Assembly: GCF_902859875.1 (NCBI RefSeq)
Contig: NZ_CADIKF010000061.1
Location: forward strand, 1-42,341
Direction: 5' to 3'
Source of the DNA: Paraburkholderia solisilvae
GTDB taxonomy: Bacteria; Pseudomonadota; Gammaproteobacteria; Burkholderiales; Burkholderiaceae
DNA length: 42,341 nt
This document shows positions 16,933-25,659 of this stretch, in pieces (positions within the stretch are counted from its first letter, which is position 1; each line of letters starts with the position of its first letter). The translations under genes and the position numbers were made by a program. Below the pieces are notes generated by a model. It searched no databases, had not been told where the DNA came from, and saw only the letters and a list, made by a program, of their open reading frames with translations.

Positions 16933-17040
16933 TGCGGCTTTGCGGCTTTGCGGCTTTGCGGCTTTGCGGCTTTGCGGCTTTGCGGCTTTGCGGCTTTGCG
17001 GCTTTGCGGCTTTGCGGCTTTGCGGCTTTGCGGCTTTGCG
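16933..17040. repeat. Perfect 8-bp tandem array, 13.5 copies of TGCGGCTT
   Basis: The unit tgcggctt is repeated without a single mismatch for 108 bases. It starts 75 bases after the stop of the small membrane protein gene. The 8-bp period is not a multiple of three, so copy-number change would shift any frame running through it. No credible gene spans it on either strand. Confidence 0.95.
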
Positions 17041-17060
17041 CGGGCGCGGGCGCGGGCGCG
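17041..17060. repeat. 6-bp GC tandem repeat adjoining the octamer array
   Basis: cgggcg is repeated 3.3 times immediately after the octamers, a second, independent microsatellite-like tract. Confidence 0.7.
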
Positions 17061-17082
17061 CTAGCGCGCAACCAAACGCAAA

Positions 17083-17144
17083 ACACGCCGTAGCGCGGCG
17101 TTGTCCTCTTTTCTCCCGCACACGCCGATCCGGATGATCGGCGT
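17083..17144 (+). terminator. Two hairpins closing the cytochrome bd transcript
   Basis: The first hairpin has stem acgccg/cggcgt (17085-17090, 17096-17101), extendable past a one-base bulge, followed by cctcttttct. The second is a perfect 9-bp stem (acgccgatc 17122-17130, gatcggcgt 17136-17144) with a 5-base loop. The first looks like a Rho-independent terminator for the cio operon; the second may serve as back-up or end a minus-strand transcript. Confidence 0.55.
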
Positions 17145-17856
17145 TCGCGCATCAACGGCCCGTCGGCGCCGCATGCGCCGCGCAAACCGCCTGCGGATAA
17201 GCCTTTCGTCTATCACTTCGCGAAGCGCCCCCGCCTTCAAAAACGTTTCAGCGCGCTCGTCTACGTAGCAGGCCGCGGTGCGCAGACATCGCGCCACACA
17301 ATGCCGCAGCGCCCGCCGCTGCCGCGACGGTCCGGCAGCGGGCCGTGCGGCCGGCGAACGATGCGGTAGCGCGAGGGACCGCGTCCGGCACCGGCACGAT
17401 TGCATTCGCCGCGGAGGACGCCAACAATAAGCAACCAGCGGGCAACTGTCGGGCAACCAGCCCGGCAACCAGAGCGCGCCACCGGAAGCGGACCCAGAGC
17501 CGCGCTGGCAGGCCGCCGGACGGCAGCCGCACCAGGGCCGGAAGTTGGGCCGTGGCGCGGGCGGCAACACAAGGTATGACAGGCGATATAACAAGCGGCA
17601 AGCAGTACGCATCGTGCAACACGCAGTCGCTGCTACGATCCGTCGATGGCGGATCGCGGGGAATGCAGCGAACCGCGGCGCGCCAGCCTTGCGACGGGCG
17701 CGCGCGCCGCGGCTCGGCGAACGGATGGCGCGGCACCGCGTGCGGCGGTGGGCGCCATTCGCTTCGGCCCCGGCAGATCACCGCGCCGCGGCAAGCGGCT
17801 TGACCGCGGCGCAGCGGCGGCATGAAGAACCGGCAGGGCCAACTCGCGGAGACATC
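17145..17856. other. About 700 bases without a recognisable gene
   Basis: Several open frames cross this GC-rich stretch on both strands, but none has a recognisable family, a good ribosome-binding site or a credible composition. There is a small cluster of ggcaaccag direct repeats near 17440-17470. The promoter of the response-regulator gene must lie in its 3' part. The frame of that regulator stays open well upstream of its ATG, so an N-terminal extension cannot be fully excluded. Confidence 0.4.
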
Positions 17857-18582
17857 ATGAAGTTTCTTGTGGCCGACGACCATGAACTGATCCGCCAAGG
17901 CGTCAAAGGACTGTTGCGCGGACTCGATGCAGCAGCGCAGTTCGATGAAGCCGACAGCTGGGAAACCCTCGTCGCCCTTGCGCGGCCCGACGCGAATCAC
18001 GATCTCGCGATCGTCGATCTGCACATGCCCGGCATGACCGGTGCGGCGTCGCTCGAAGGCCTGCTGAAGGCAAATCCGGCGTTGCCGGTGGTGGTGCTGT
18101 CCGCGGAAGAATCGCCCGACGAGATGCGCGCGGTGCTCGCCGCGGGCGCGCTCGGCTTCGTGCCGAAACGGCAGCCGGCCAGCGTGATGCTCAAGGCGAT
18201 CGAGCTCGTGCTGTCGGGCGGCGCCTATGTGCCGATGGAGGCGCTCAGCCTGCTCGGCGCGCGCGAAGCGGTCGCGGCCGGCGCTGCCGTTGCAGCGCCC
18301 GTCACCTCGGGCTCGAGCCCGGAGCCCGAACCGGTCGCGCGCGTCGCAGCCTTGCAGCCGCATCAGCGGCATCTGCTCGAAAACCTGTCGCCGCGCCAGC
18401 AGGAAATCATGCGGCTCGTGCATCGCGGCTGGACCAACAAGATGATCGCGCGCGATCTCGGTGTCGCCGAAGGCACGGTCAAGGTGCATCTGTCGGTGAT
18501 TTTTCGCGCGCTCGGCGTGCATAACCGCGCGACGGCGATCGCCGTGATCAACGGCTGGCTGGAGACCGGGAAAGTGCTCTAG
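17857..18582 (+). CDS. NarL/FixJ-type response regulator (REC-LuxR HTH)
   Basis: DNA-binding response regulator of 241 residues. The receiver domain (about 1-120) has the acidic pair in FLVADDHELIRQG, the phosphoacceptor Asp54 in AIVDLHMPGM, the switch Ser in VVVLSAEE and the conserved Lys in FVPKRQ. A linker of about 40 residues rich in Ala/Pro/Glu follows. The C-terminal LuxR domain (about 175-235) has LSPRQQEIMRLVHRGWTNKM and IARDLGVAEGTVKVHLSVIF. The start is supported by ggaga at the right spacing. It is convergent with a hybrid histidine kinase gene, the most likely partner; the target genes are unknown. Confidence 0.92.
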   Translation: MKFLVADDHELIRQGVKGLLRGLDAAAQFDEADSWETLVALARPDANHDLAIVDLHMPGMTGAASLEGLLKANPALPVVVLSAEESPDEMRAVLAAGALGFVPKRQPASVMLKAIELVLSGGAYVPMEALSLLGAREAVAAGAAVAAPVTSGSSPEPEPVARVAALQPHQRHLLENLSPRQQEIMRLVHRGWTNKMIARDLGVAEGTVKVHLSVIFRALGVHNRATAIAVINGWLETGKVL

Positions 18583-18817
18583 CGGCGTGGGAGCGAGCGC
18601 GAGCGAGAACCGGTGCGCCTGCGCAGCGTCGTTGCAGCAGCAGCGGCGCGCGCTGACGCGTGCCGTCGTTGCATGAGCGCAAGCACGCGCCGCCGGACCC
18701 GGCAGCGCCGACACCTTCACACATCGTCGCGTGATACCGCGCGGCCCGTCGCCCGGTCGAACTCTCGACCTCGACCTCGACGTCGACAATGTTCGCGGCC
18801 TGCCGACGCGCGATGCG

Positions 18818-20662
18818 TTACCCCTGCGGTCCCAGCATCGCGTGCGGCGCCCCGCCTGGCGCTTCCTGTTCGGCCTGCGCGGACGCCGCCAGCACCAGCG
18901 GCAAGTCCGGCTGCTGCCACAACATCTCCAGCGTGCGGCGCAGGCGTGCCGCGGTCACCGGCTTGTGCAACACCGGAATGCCTGCCGACGCGAGCGCCTG
19001 CAGTTCGGCCGACGCCATATCGCCGGTAATCAGCAGCGTCACGACGTGGCTGCGGCCGCGCCGGCGCAGCGCGTCGCGGACCACGGCGAGCGCCTGCGCG
19101 CCGGTCCGGTGGTTGGCCAGCTGGTAGTCGCATAGCACCGCGTCGGGCATGAAGCCGTCGTCGAGTGCGAGCAGCGCCTCGTTCTCGTCGCGCACACCGC
19201 GCACGATGCAACCCCAACGCCCAAGCAGGCTGGAAAGTCCTTCGAGAATCGCGGGTTCGTCGTCGATGCATAGCACGCGGCGCCCGACCACGGCCGGCGC
19301 GCCGCTCGCAGCCGTGTCCAGCCCTGCGACGATGCGCGCGGGATCGCCGGCATCGACGGTAAAGCGGAACACCGAGCCGCGTCCCGGCACCGAGCGCAGG
19401 TGCAGCTCTGCGCCGAGCAGCTCGACGAGACGCTTGACGGTCGGCAGGCCGAGGCCGTGCCCCTGGCGCGCATCGCGCTGCGGGTTCGCGACCTGATAGA
19501 ACTCTTCGAAAATCCGTTTGTGTTCGTCGGGTGGAATGCCGATACCGGAATCACGCACCTCGATATAGCCGCCCGCACGGCGGCCCGAGCGCCTGAAACC
19601 CATCCAGATCGCACCGCTTTCCGTATAGCGCACCGCATTCGATAGCAGGTTGCTCAGAATCCGTTCGAGCAGCACCGGATCGCCGTGCACGACGGCGGCC
19701 GTCGGCGCGATGCGCAGCGCGAGACCCTTTGCCGCGGCCTGCGGCCAGTACTGGTTGCCGACGCGATCGAACAGTTCGGACAGCAGAAAATGCAGCCTGA
19801 TCACCTGGGTGACGCCGCTTTCGAGCCGCGCGAGATCCAGCACCTGATTGAACAGCTGGTTCAGCGCCTCGACGTTGTTGACGATGTGGTCGGCGGTCTT
19901 CGCGTGCTGCGTGGGCGCCGCGGCCGGATCGTTCAGCGACGCGGCCAACAGGCCGATGGCGTGCAGCGGCTGGCGCAGATCGTGGCTCGCCGCGGCGAAA
20001 AAGCGCGTTTTCGCGAGGCTCGCCTCCTCGGCGACGAGCTTCTGCGCGGCCAGCGACTCGGCAAGCGTCTGCTGATCGATGCGTGCCTGCACGACGCGCT
20101 GGAACAGCTTGCGGTAGCTCAGCGCATACACGTTGATGGCGCCGAAGAAGAACGCGAGAACGATCGCGAGAATGGTGCGGTCGAACGTGTGCACGCCGAA
20201 ATGCAGCACGATCGCGGGCAGCAGCAGGAACGCGATCGACGTCGAGAAATTGACGACGTCAAAACCGTTCGACATGAATACGCCGGCAGCGAGCGTGACG
20301 ATCAGCACCGTATGCAGCAGCGGCAGGTTCGTGTGGGCGCTCTGGAACGCGAACCAGATCGCGAGACCCGGCGCCGCATAGAGCAGCGCGTTGCGCAACG
20401 CGTGCAGGTAGATCCAGACGCGCGGCTGCAGCGCGCCGGGCCAGCGGCGATGGCACATCCACAGCACGAGGCCCGCGCAGTTCGCGAGCGAGTAGAAGAT
20501 GAAGCACGCGGCGAAGCGCTGCGGGTACGGCATGTCGACCCAGTACAGCGCGACCAGCAGCGCGATCGAGAACCAGTGCGTGAAAAAGGCGATCGGGTCT
20601 TGCGCGTAAAGTACGCGCACGAGGTCTTCGTCGATGGCACGCTGGATCGGGTCAGCCCGCAT
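18818..20662 (-). CDS. Hybrid sensor histidine kinase with C-terminal receiver domain
   Basis: Membrane-bound sensor kinase of 614 residues. About six hydrophobic helices occupy residues 25-185 with no large periplasmic loop, so it probably senses a membrane-associated or intramembrane signal. A short coiled-coil follows, then the dimerisation domain with phospho-accepting His227 (ASHDLRQPLHAIG). The ATP-binding domain has the N-box LSNLLSNAVRY (Asn338-342 region), the G1 box DSGIGIP (371-377) and the GHGLGL box. The C-terminal receiver (about 461-580) has the acidic pair CIDDEP and phosphoacceptor Asp512 (AVLCDYQLA). The start has an aaggag ribosome-binding site. The gene converges on the NarL-type regulator; the internal receiver could tune or relay the signal to it. 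Confidence 0.92.
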   Translation of the reverse strand: MRADPIQRAIDEDLVRVLYAQDPIAFFTHWFSIALLVALYWVDMPYPQRFAACFIFYSLANCAGLVLWMCHRRWPGALQPRVWIYLHALRNALLYAAPGLAIWFAFQSAHTNLPLLHTVLIVTLAAGVFMSNGFDVVNFSTSIAFLLLPAIVLHFGVHTFDRTILAIVLAFFFGAINVYALSYRKLFQRVVQARIDQQTLAESLAAQKLVAEEASLAKTRFFAAASHDLRQPLHAIGLLAASLNDPAAAPTQHAKTADHIVNNVEALNQLFNQVLDLARLESGVTQVIRLHFLLSELFDRVGNQYWPQAAAKGLALRIAPTAAVVHGDPVLLERILSNLLSNAVRYTESGAIWMGFRRSGRRAGGYIEVRDSGIGIPPDEHKRIFEEFYQVANPQRDARQGHGLGLPTVKRLVELLGAELHLRSVPGRGSVFRFTVDAGDPARIVAGLDTAASGAPAVVGRRVLCIDDEPAILEGLSSLLGRWGCIVRGVRDENEALLALDDGFMPDAVLCDYQLANHRTGAQALAVVRDALRRRGRSHVVTLLITGDMASAELQALASAGIPVLHKPVTAARLRRTLEMLWQQPDLPLVLAASAQAEQEAPGGAPHAMLGPQG

Positions 20663-21080
20663 CGTGCGGTCTCCTTGTCGAGTCGTCCTGGGTCGGCTTG
20701 CGCGGCGGTGCTCGCAGGGAAGGGGCTGCCAGGCTCGTTGTTTTCACTTGCGCAGAGTCTACCGCCGCAATATTCCACTTGCGCGTTACCTTGCGATTCT
20801 CATGATGCGTCGCACAAGCGCAAGCGTCTGTCCTCAAGCCCGCTAATCGATAAGCATAACGTCCGCGCCCCGTCCTGGTTTACCCATCGGTTTACCCTCC
20901 AGCTATCACTTAATCCATATAGGCGACGCCTCGCTAAAAAATCATACTGCATACCAATTCCAGCGCGGCATGCGGTCTTCCGAAGCACGCGAAGACCTTG
21001 ATTCAACGCCTTGTCACAAGGCCCCGGCGGACCAACCGCCCTCACCGCGCTCCTTGCCCTTCACCCCGACGGAGGCTTCC
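20663..21080. promoter_or_regulatory. Divergent promoter region between the histidine kinase and the sigma-like gene
   Basis: 418 bases with an AT-richer middle (about 20880-20960, including cgctaaaaaatcatactgcat). Promoters for both flanking genes are expected here. No convincing -35/-10 pair or operator could be assigned by eye, and I see no gene in it. Confidence 0.4.
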
Positions 21081-21875
21081 ATGGGCGCGGTATCGAGTCA
21101 TGAATTCGCACGACCCCTCGACGAGGCGATCCTCCCCGATCTGTGGCGCCGCCGCACCCAGCTTTCGGATGACGAAATGGTGTCGATGTACGACCTCGTG
21201 AAGCGCGCGCTGCGCGGCTACCATCCGCTCGAATTGCACGCGCTCGGCGAAGACAAGGAAGAGCTCGTGCACCAGTTCATCTATGCGAAAGTGCTGCGCC
21301 TCGCGCCCGGCCATATGGAGTCGCATGCGTGCCCCGAAAGCGCGCCGTCCAACAGCTTTGCGATCTGCGCGTACTTCCGCCGCTATCTGATCGACTGCCT
21401 GCGCAGCGCCAGTCATCAGCGCAACGTATCGATGGAAAACGAAGGCGTCACGCAGGAAATCGATCTGCGCGCGCACGCGCTCGACGACCCCATCCAGAGC
21501 GTGCTGCTGCAATACGGACTCGACGAACAGCGCGTGCGCGCCGCCGCCCGTGAATTTATCGCGAGCCTCGACGAACCCGAGCGCGTCGTGCTCGCCGGCA
21601 GCCTCGGCTGGTGCTCCGAATGCAAGGGCGGCCTGTCGGCGGTGGCCGCGCAGCACCGCGTACCGTCGTATCACTATCGCGCCGTGAAGCTCGGCGTCAC
21701 CATGAAGAAAACGGCCGACGCCGCGGATTTTTCCAACACGAAAATCGGCCGCTGGCTCACCGACGTGCTCGGCATCGAGATCGACCTCGGCAATCGCGCG
21801 GCGATGCTGGTCGCGCTGAACCTGCTCGCCGTCGAGTCGAGCCGCGAGGACGAAGTATTTGAAGCGGCCGCGTAA
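21081..21875 (+). CDS. Diverged sigma-70-like protein (putative ECF-type factor)
   Basis: A 264-residue soluble protein whose layout resembles a short sigma factor, though the match is weak. The first half has EELVHQFIYAKVLRLAP and then FAICAYFRRYLIDCLRSASH and QRNVSMENEG. This looks like the end of region 2, where factors have a run such as RNLLIDHLRRRR followed by acidic residues. After a linker, EFIASLDEPERVVLAGSLGW and LSAVAAQHRVPSYHYRAVKL resemble the region-4 helix-turn-helix. An extra C-terminal part (about 60 residues, IGRWLTDVLGIEIDLGNRAAM) is not typical of ECF factors. The ATG at 21081 has a ggagg ribosome-binding site. It lies between the hybrid kinase and the GMC-hydrolase gene and might control either. 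A regulator unrelated to sigma factors is still possible. Confidence 0.55.
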   Translation: MGAVSSHEFARPLDEAILPDLWRRRTQLSDDEMVSMYDLVKRALRGYHPLELHALGEDKEELVHQFIYAKVLRLAPGHMESHACPESAPSNSFAICAYFRRYLIDCLRSASHQRNVSMENEGVTQEIDLRAHALDDPIQSVLLQYGLDEQRVRAAAREFIASLDEPERVVLAGSLGWCSECKGGLSAVAAQHRVPSYHYRAVKLGVTMKKTADAADFSNTKIGRWLTDVLGIEIDLGNRAAMLVALNLLAVESSREDEVFEAAA

Positions 21876-21921
21876 CAGGTCCGCATAACAAGGTCTGAGC
21901 AACAGGTCCACATGAAAGGCC
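21873..21921 (+). repeat. Degenerate 13-14-bp direct repeats starting at the stop codon of the sigma-like gene
   Basis: Units taacaggtccgca, taacaaggtctgag and caacaggtccaca, then a weaker tgaaaggcc. The first unit begins with the TAA stop itself. The tgaaaggcc motif recurs near 21968. Confidence 0.6.
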
Positions 21922-22184
21922 GTGTGTCGGGTCACGGAAGTTCACGCAGAGGGTCATAAAACGCGACCTGAAAGGCCGGCCAGAAAGCCGCCGTTCGCGG
22001 CCTGAGGCCAGCTGCGATCCATACCCGTGCGCGCTGCCCGTCGCCAACGCTTCACGTCACACGATTTTCATTGCTTTTTCCAGAACGCAGTCCAGGATGA
22101 TTAGGCTGCGAACAGGCTGCGCGCGCCAGCCGTTTTCATCGTCAGGGTTCCCCCGCCCTGCATATTCGAATAAAGAGGTGGTCC
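21922..22184. promoter_or_regulatory. Upstream region of the GMC-hydrolase gene
   Basis: About 260 bases without a gene. A T-rich patch (gattttcattgctttttcc around 22063-22081) may be part of a promoter. No operator is evident. Confidence 0.3.
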
Positions 22185-25100
22185 ATGAACCGCTTGTCCA
22201 GCGCCCTTGAGGCGATGAAACCGCATTACGAGGTCGTGGTGGTCGGCTCGGGTTACGGTGGTGCGATCGCGGCAAGCCGCATGGCGCGCGCGAAACGCGA
22301 CGTCTGCCTGCTCGAGCGCGGCCGCGAATTTATGGCCGGCGAGTATCCGTCGACACCGCTCGAAGGCCTCACGCAGATGCAGTACAACACCGACACCGAC
22401 ATCGGCCAGCAAGGCTCGCCGCTCGCGCTGCTCGAGATGCACATGAACCCGGATGTGAACGTGGTGGTCGGCTGCGGTCTTGGCGGCACGTCGCTGATCA
22501 ATGCGAACGTCGCGCTCCAGCCGGACGACCGGCTCTGGGACGATCCGCGCTGGCCCGCCGCGATTCGCGCCGACAAGGCCGGCCGCGACGCGGGCTACGC
22601 GCTCGCGAACGCGATGCTGCAGCCGTCGAAGCTGCCGGAAGACTTCAACCCGAATCCCAAAACGGAGCCCAAGCCGTTGCCGAAACTCGCCGCGCTCGAG
22701 TTGTCCGCGCAAAAGCTCGGCATGGCGGACCGTTTCTACCGGCCGCCGATCACCGTCACGTTCAAGGACGGCAAGAACGCCGCGGGCGTCGATCAGCAGG
22801 CGTGCGTCGGCTGCGGCGACTGCAATTCAGGCTGCAACTACGACGCGAAAAATTCGACGCATATGAACTATCTGCCCGATGCGGTTGCGCACGGCGCGCA
22901 GATTTTCACCGGCGTCGCCGTGCATTCGGTGATACGCGACGAAGCGCAGCAGAAATGGCTCGTACGCTATCAGCCGGTCGAACTCGACCGCGATCTGTAC
23001 GGCGCGCCCGACATGTCGATTACCGCGGACATCGTGATTCTGTCGGCCGGCACGCTCGGCTCGACCGCGATCCTGTTGCGCTCGAACGAGGCGGGCCTGC
23101 CGGTGTCGGCGCAACTGGGCCATCACTTCACCAGCAACGGCGACGTGCTCGCCTTCGCGTTCAACACGGATCACGACATCAACGGCGTCGGCTGGGGCGC
23201 GCAGTGGCGCCGCGAACTGCCGCCGGTCGGCCCGACCATCACCGGCATCATCGATCATCGCAATACGCCCGATGTGCGGGACGGCTTCGTGATCGAGGAA
23301 GGCTCGATCGCGTCGCCGATCGGCGGCTTGATGGCCACGGTGCTTGGCGCCGCCGCGCCGGCCGAAGGCGTCGCGATGCCCGACCCCAAGCGCGAACCGC
23401 CGCTGGCGGACGAGGCACGCGTGATCGAAAGCATGCTGCGCGGCCCGCATTACGGCGCGATGCGCAATACGCAAACCTACCTCGTGATGTCGCACGACGA
23501 CGAAAGCGGCCGCATCACGGTCGACCGCGCCGGCCGCCCGCGTGTCGCCTGGCCGAATGCAGGCAAACAGCCCATTTACGACGTCGTCGAGCACACGCTC
23601 GAAACGGCGACCCGTGCGATCGGCGGCGAGTATGTGCGCAACCCGATCTCCTCCGATATGTTTCGCAACCACACCGTCACCGTGCATCCGCTGGGCGGCT
23701 GCGCGATGGCCGAGGACGCGGACCATGGTGTGGTCGACGAGGCCGGGCGCGTGTTTTCCGGCGTGACCGGCAACGCCGTGCATGCGGGCCTCTACGTGAT
23801 GGACGGCGCGGTGATGCCGATCTCGCTCGGCGTGAATCCGCTGCTGACCATTTCCGCGCTCGCCGAGCGCAATTGCGCGCGGCTCGCGCAGGCGCACGGC
23901 TGGCAGATCGACTACACGGAGGCCGGCACCACGGCCCCGCCGCCGCAGCCGAAAATCGGCTTGCGCTTCACCGAAACGATGAAAGGCACGTATGGGCCGG
24001 ACGGCGCCGGCGCGGATCAACGCGTGCCGATGAGCTTCACGCTGACCGTCGAGTCGAACGATCTGGCGGACATGCTCGAGAACCCGCGGCACACGGCCAG
24101 CATGATCGGCACGTTGACCTGCGCGGCGTTGTCGCCGGAACCGTTGCAGATTTCGAACGGCCGCTTCAACCTGTTTATCGTCGATCCGGAGCATGTCGAG
24201 CGCCGCAATATGAACTATCGGATGACGCTCAATGCGACTGACGGAAAGACGTATTTCCTGTTCGGCCAGAAGATCATCACGCGCTCATCGCTGCTCGATC
24301 TGTGGGAGCAAACCAATACGCTCTACGCCGATGTGCGCGTCTCGGAAGCGCCCGATGCGGCGTTGCTCGGCAAGGCGACGCTCGTCATCACGCCGGAAAA
24401 TTTTCTCAGGCAGCAGCGCACGATCGAAGTGACCAATGCGCCCGATCTGGAAACGCGGCTCAAATGGACGAAGAAATTCGGCGAGTTTTTCGCCGGCGTG
24501 CTGTTCACCGAATACGGCGGCGTGGCCGCACCGCTGCAGTTCGCCGGCGAGGACGTGACGCCGCGCGTGCGCCGCGCGTTGCGCGCGCCCGCACCGCAGG
24601 TCACGTACTTCAATACGCCCGAGCCGGACAACCGCACATTGCGTCTGACGCGCTATCACGGCGGCGCCAAGGGTCCGGTGCTGCTCGTGCACGGCTCCGG
24701 CGTATCGAGCCGCATTTTCTCGACCGATCTGATCGACACGAACCTCGTCGAATTCCTGTGCGCCGCGGGCTACGACGTGTGGCTGGTCGACCTGCGCGTG
24801 AGCATCGAGTTGCCGGGCGCCACCGACCCGACCACCGCCGATGCGATTGCGCGCTACGACATCCCCGCGGCGGTGGCGAAGGTGCGTGCGCTGACCGGCG
24901 CGCAAGACATCCAGCTGGTCGCGCACTGCCTGGGCGCAGTCGCGACGACGATGGCGCTGCTATCGGGCCTTACCGGCGTACGTTCGGTCCTGCTGTCGCA
25001 GGTCTCCGCGCATCTGGTGCCGGGCCTGTTGCAGCGGGTCAAGGCGGGCTTGCATACGCCACAGATTCTGCGCTTCCTCGGCGTCGACGATCTGACCGCC

Positions 25101-25601
25101 TACACGCGGCACGAAAAATGGCCGCATAACCTGCTCGACGACGCGCTGCGCTTTTTCCCGATCGAGCACGACGAGGAATGCAACAGCGCGATCTGCCACC
25201 GCGCGACGTTTTTGTATGGGCTCATCTACGAGCACGCGCAACTGAACGAACCATTGCACGCGAATTTGCAGGAGCTGTTCGGCGTACACGATGTCGAGCT
25301 GTTTATTCAACTTGCCGCGATCGTGCGTGAAGGGCACATCATCGATGCGCAAGGCAATGACGTGTATCTGCGCAATCTCAACGGGATGAACCTGCCGATC
25401 ACGTTTATTCACGGCGCCGAAAACCGCTGCTATCTGCCGGTCAGCACCGAAATGACGTACGACATGCTGGTCGAACGGTTCGGCGCCGACAACTATGAGC
25501 GGCATCTGATTCCGGGTTACGGGCATATCGACTGCATCTTCGGCAGGAACGCGGCGCTCGACGTGTATCCGACGATCGCGCGGCATCTGAATGCGCATTG
25601 A
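22185..25601 (+). CDS. Fusion of a GMC-family FAD oxidoreductase (cholesterol-oxidase-like) with an alpha/beta hydrolase
   Basis: A 1138-residue cytoplasmic protein with two enzymes. Residues 1-575 form a GMC oxidoreductase: FAD-binding VVVVGSGYGGAIAASRMARA (17-36), then CVGCGDCNSGC with Cys207, 210, 213 and 217 in iron-sulfur-ferredoxin spacing. The active-site block HPLGGCAMAEDADHG has His501, and the C-terminal LGVNPLLTISALAERN has Asn551. About 590-790 is a beta-rich linker of unknown function. Residues 825-1138 form an alpha/beta hydrolase: LLVHGSG (oxyanion loop), nucleophile elbow VAHCLGA with Cys915 where Ser is usual, and final His1114 in GYGHIDC. A purine-rich aaagaggtgg precedes the start. 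GMC-hydrolase fusions of this kind are, as far as I recall, annotated as cholesterol oxidase-like; the real substrate is unknown. A steroid- or lipid-type alcohol and its ester are plausible. Confidence 0.85.
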   Translation: MNRLSSALEAMKPHYEVVVVGSGYGGAIAASRMARAKRDVCLLERGREFMAGEYPSTPLEGLTQMQYNTDTDIGQQGSPLALLEMHMNPDVNVVVGCGLGGTSLINANVALQPDDRLWDDPRWPAAIRADKAGRDAGYALANAMLQPSKLPEDFNPNPKTEPKPLPKLAALELSAQKLGMADRFYRPPITVTFKDGKNAAGVDQQACVGCGDCNSGCNYDAKNSTHMNYLPDAVAHGAQIFTGVAVHSVIRDEAQQKWLVRYQPVELDRDLYGAPDMSITADIVILSAGTLGSTAILLRSNEAGLPVSAQLGHHFTSNGDVLAFAFNTDHDINGVGWGAQWRRELPPVGPTITGIIDHRNTPDVRDGFVIEEGSIASPIGGLMATVLGAAAPAEGVAMPDPKREPPLADEARVIESMLRGPHYGAMRNTQTYLVMSHDDESGRITVDRAGRPRVAWPNAGKQPIYDVVEHTLETATRAIGGEYVRNPISSDMFRNHTVTVHPLGGCAMAEDADHGVVDEAGRVFSGVTGNAVHAGLYVMDGAVMPISLGVNPLLTISALAERNCARLAQAHGWQIDYTEAGTTAPPPQPKIGLRFTETMKGTYGPDGAGADQRVPMSFTLTVESNDLADMLENPRHTASMIGTLTCAALSPEPLQISNGRFNLFIVDPEHVERRNMNYRMTLNATDGKTYFLFGQKIITRSSLLDLWEQTNTLYADVRVSEAPDAALLGKATLVITPENFLRQQRTIEVTNAPDLETRLKWTKKFGEFFAGVLFTEYGGVAAPLQFAGEDVTPRVRRALRAPAPQVTYFNTPEPDNRTLRLTRYHGGAKGPVLLVHGSGVSSRIFSTDLIDTNLVEFLCAAGYDVWLVDLRVSIELPGATDPTTADAIARYDIPAAVAKVRALTGAQDIQLVAHCLGAVATTMALLSGLTGVRSVLLSQVSAHLVPGLLQRVKAGLHTPQILRFLGVDDLTAYTRHEKWPHNLLDDALRFFPIEHDEECNSAICHRATFLYGLIYEHAQLNEPLHANLQELFGVHDVELFIQLAAIVREGHIIDAQGNDVYLRNLNGMNLPITFIHGAENRCYLPVSTEMTYDMLVERFGADNYERHLIPGYGHIDCIFGRNAALDVYPTIARHLNAH

Positions 25602-25655
25602 ACGCGCGGGTTCAATGACGTGAAACGCGTGCCGGCCATGCGGGCGGCACGCGTT
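25597..25655. terminator. Bidirectional terminator between convergent genes
   Basis: A small hairpin over the stop codon (attgaac 25597-25603, gttcaat 25610-25616) is followed by a perfect 11-bp stem (aacgcgtgccg 25624-25634, cggcacgcgtt 25645-25655) with a 10-base loop. It fits the short gap between the GMC-hydrolase gene (+) and the GntR gene (-). Confidence 0.6.
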
Positions 25656-25659
25656 GCGA

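Noticed and set aside
16933..17040. Octamer array as a CRISPR or coding repeat
   Set aside because: There are no spacers between units, so it is not CRISPR; an 8-bp period and overlap with known genes on both strands make a protein repeat unlikely.
16652..17185. A 177-codon minus-strand frame through the octamer array
   Set aside because: It overlaps cioB and the small membrane protein gene and its repeated KAAKPQSR is just the translated octamer.
17061..17803. Open frames on both strands in the gap before the response regulator
   Set aside because: Arg/Pro/Ala-rich products without known motifs; long open frames are expected at this GC content.
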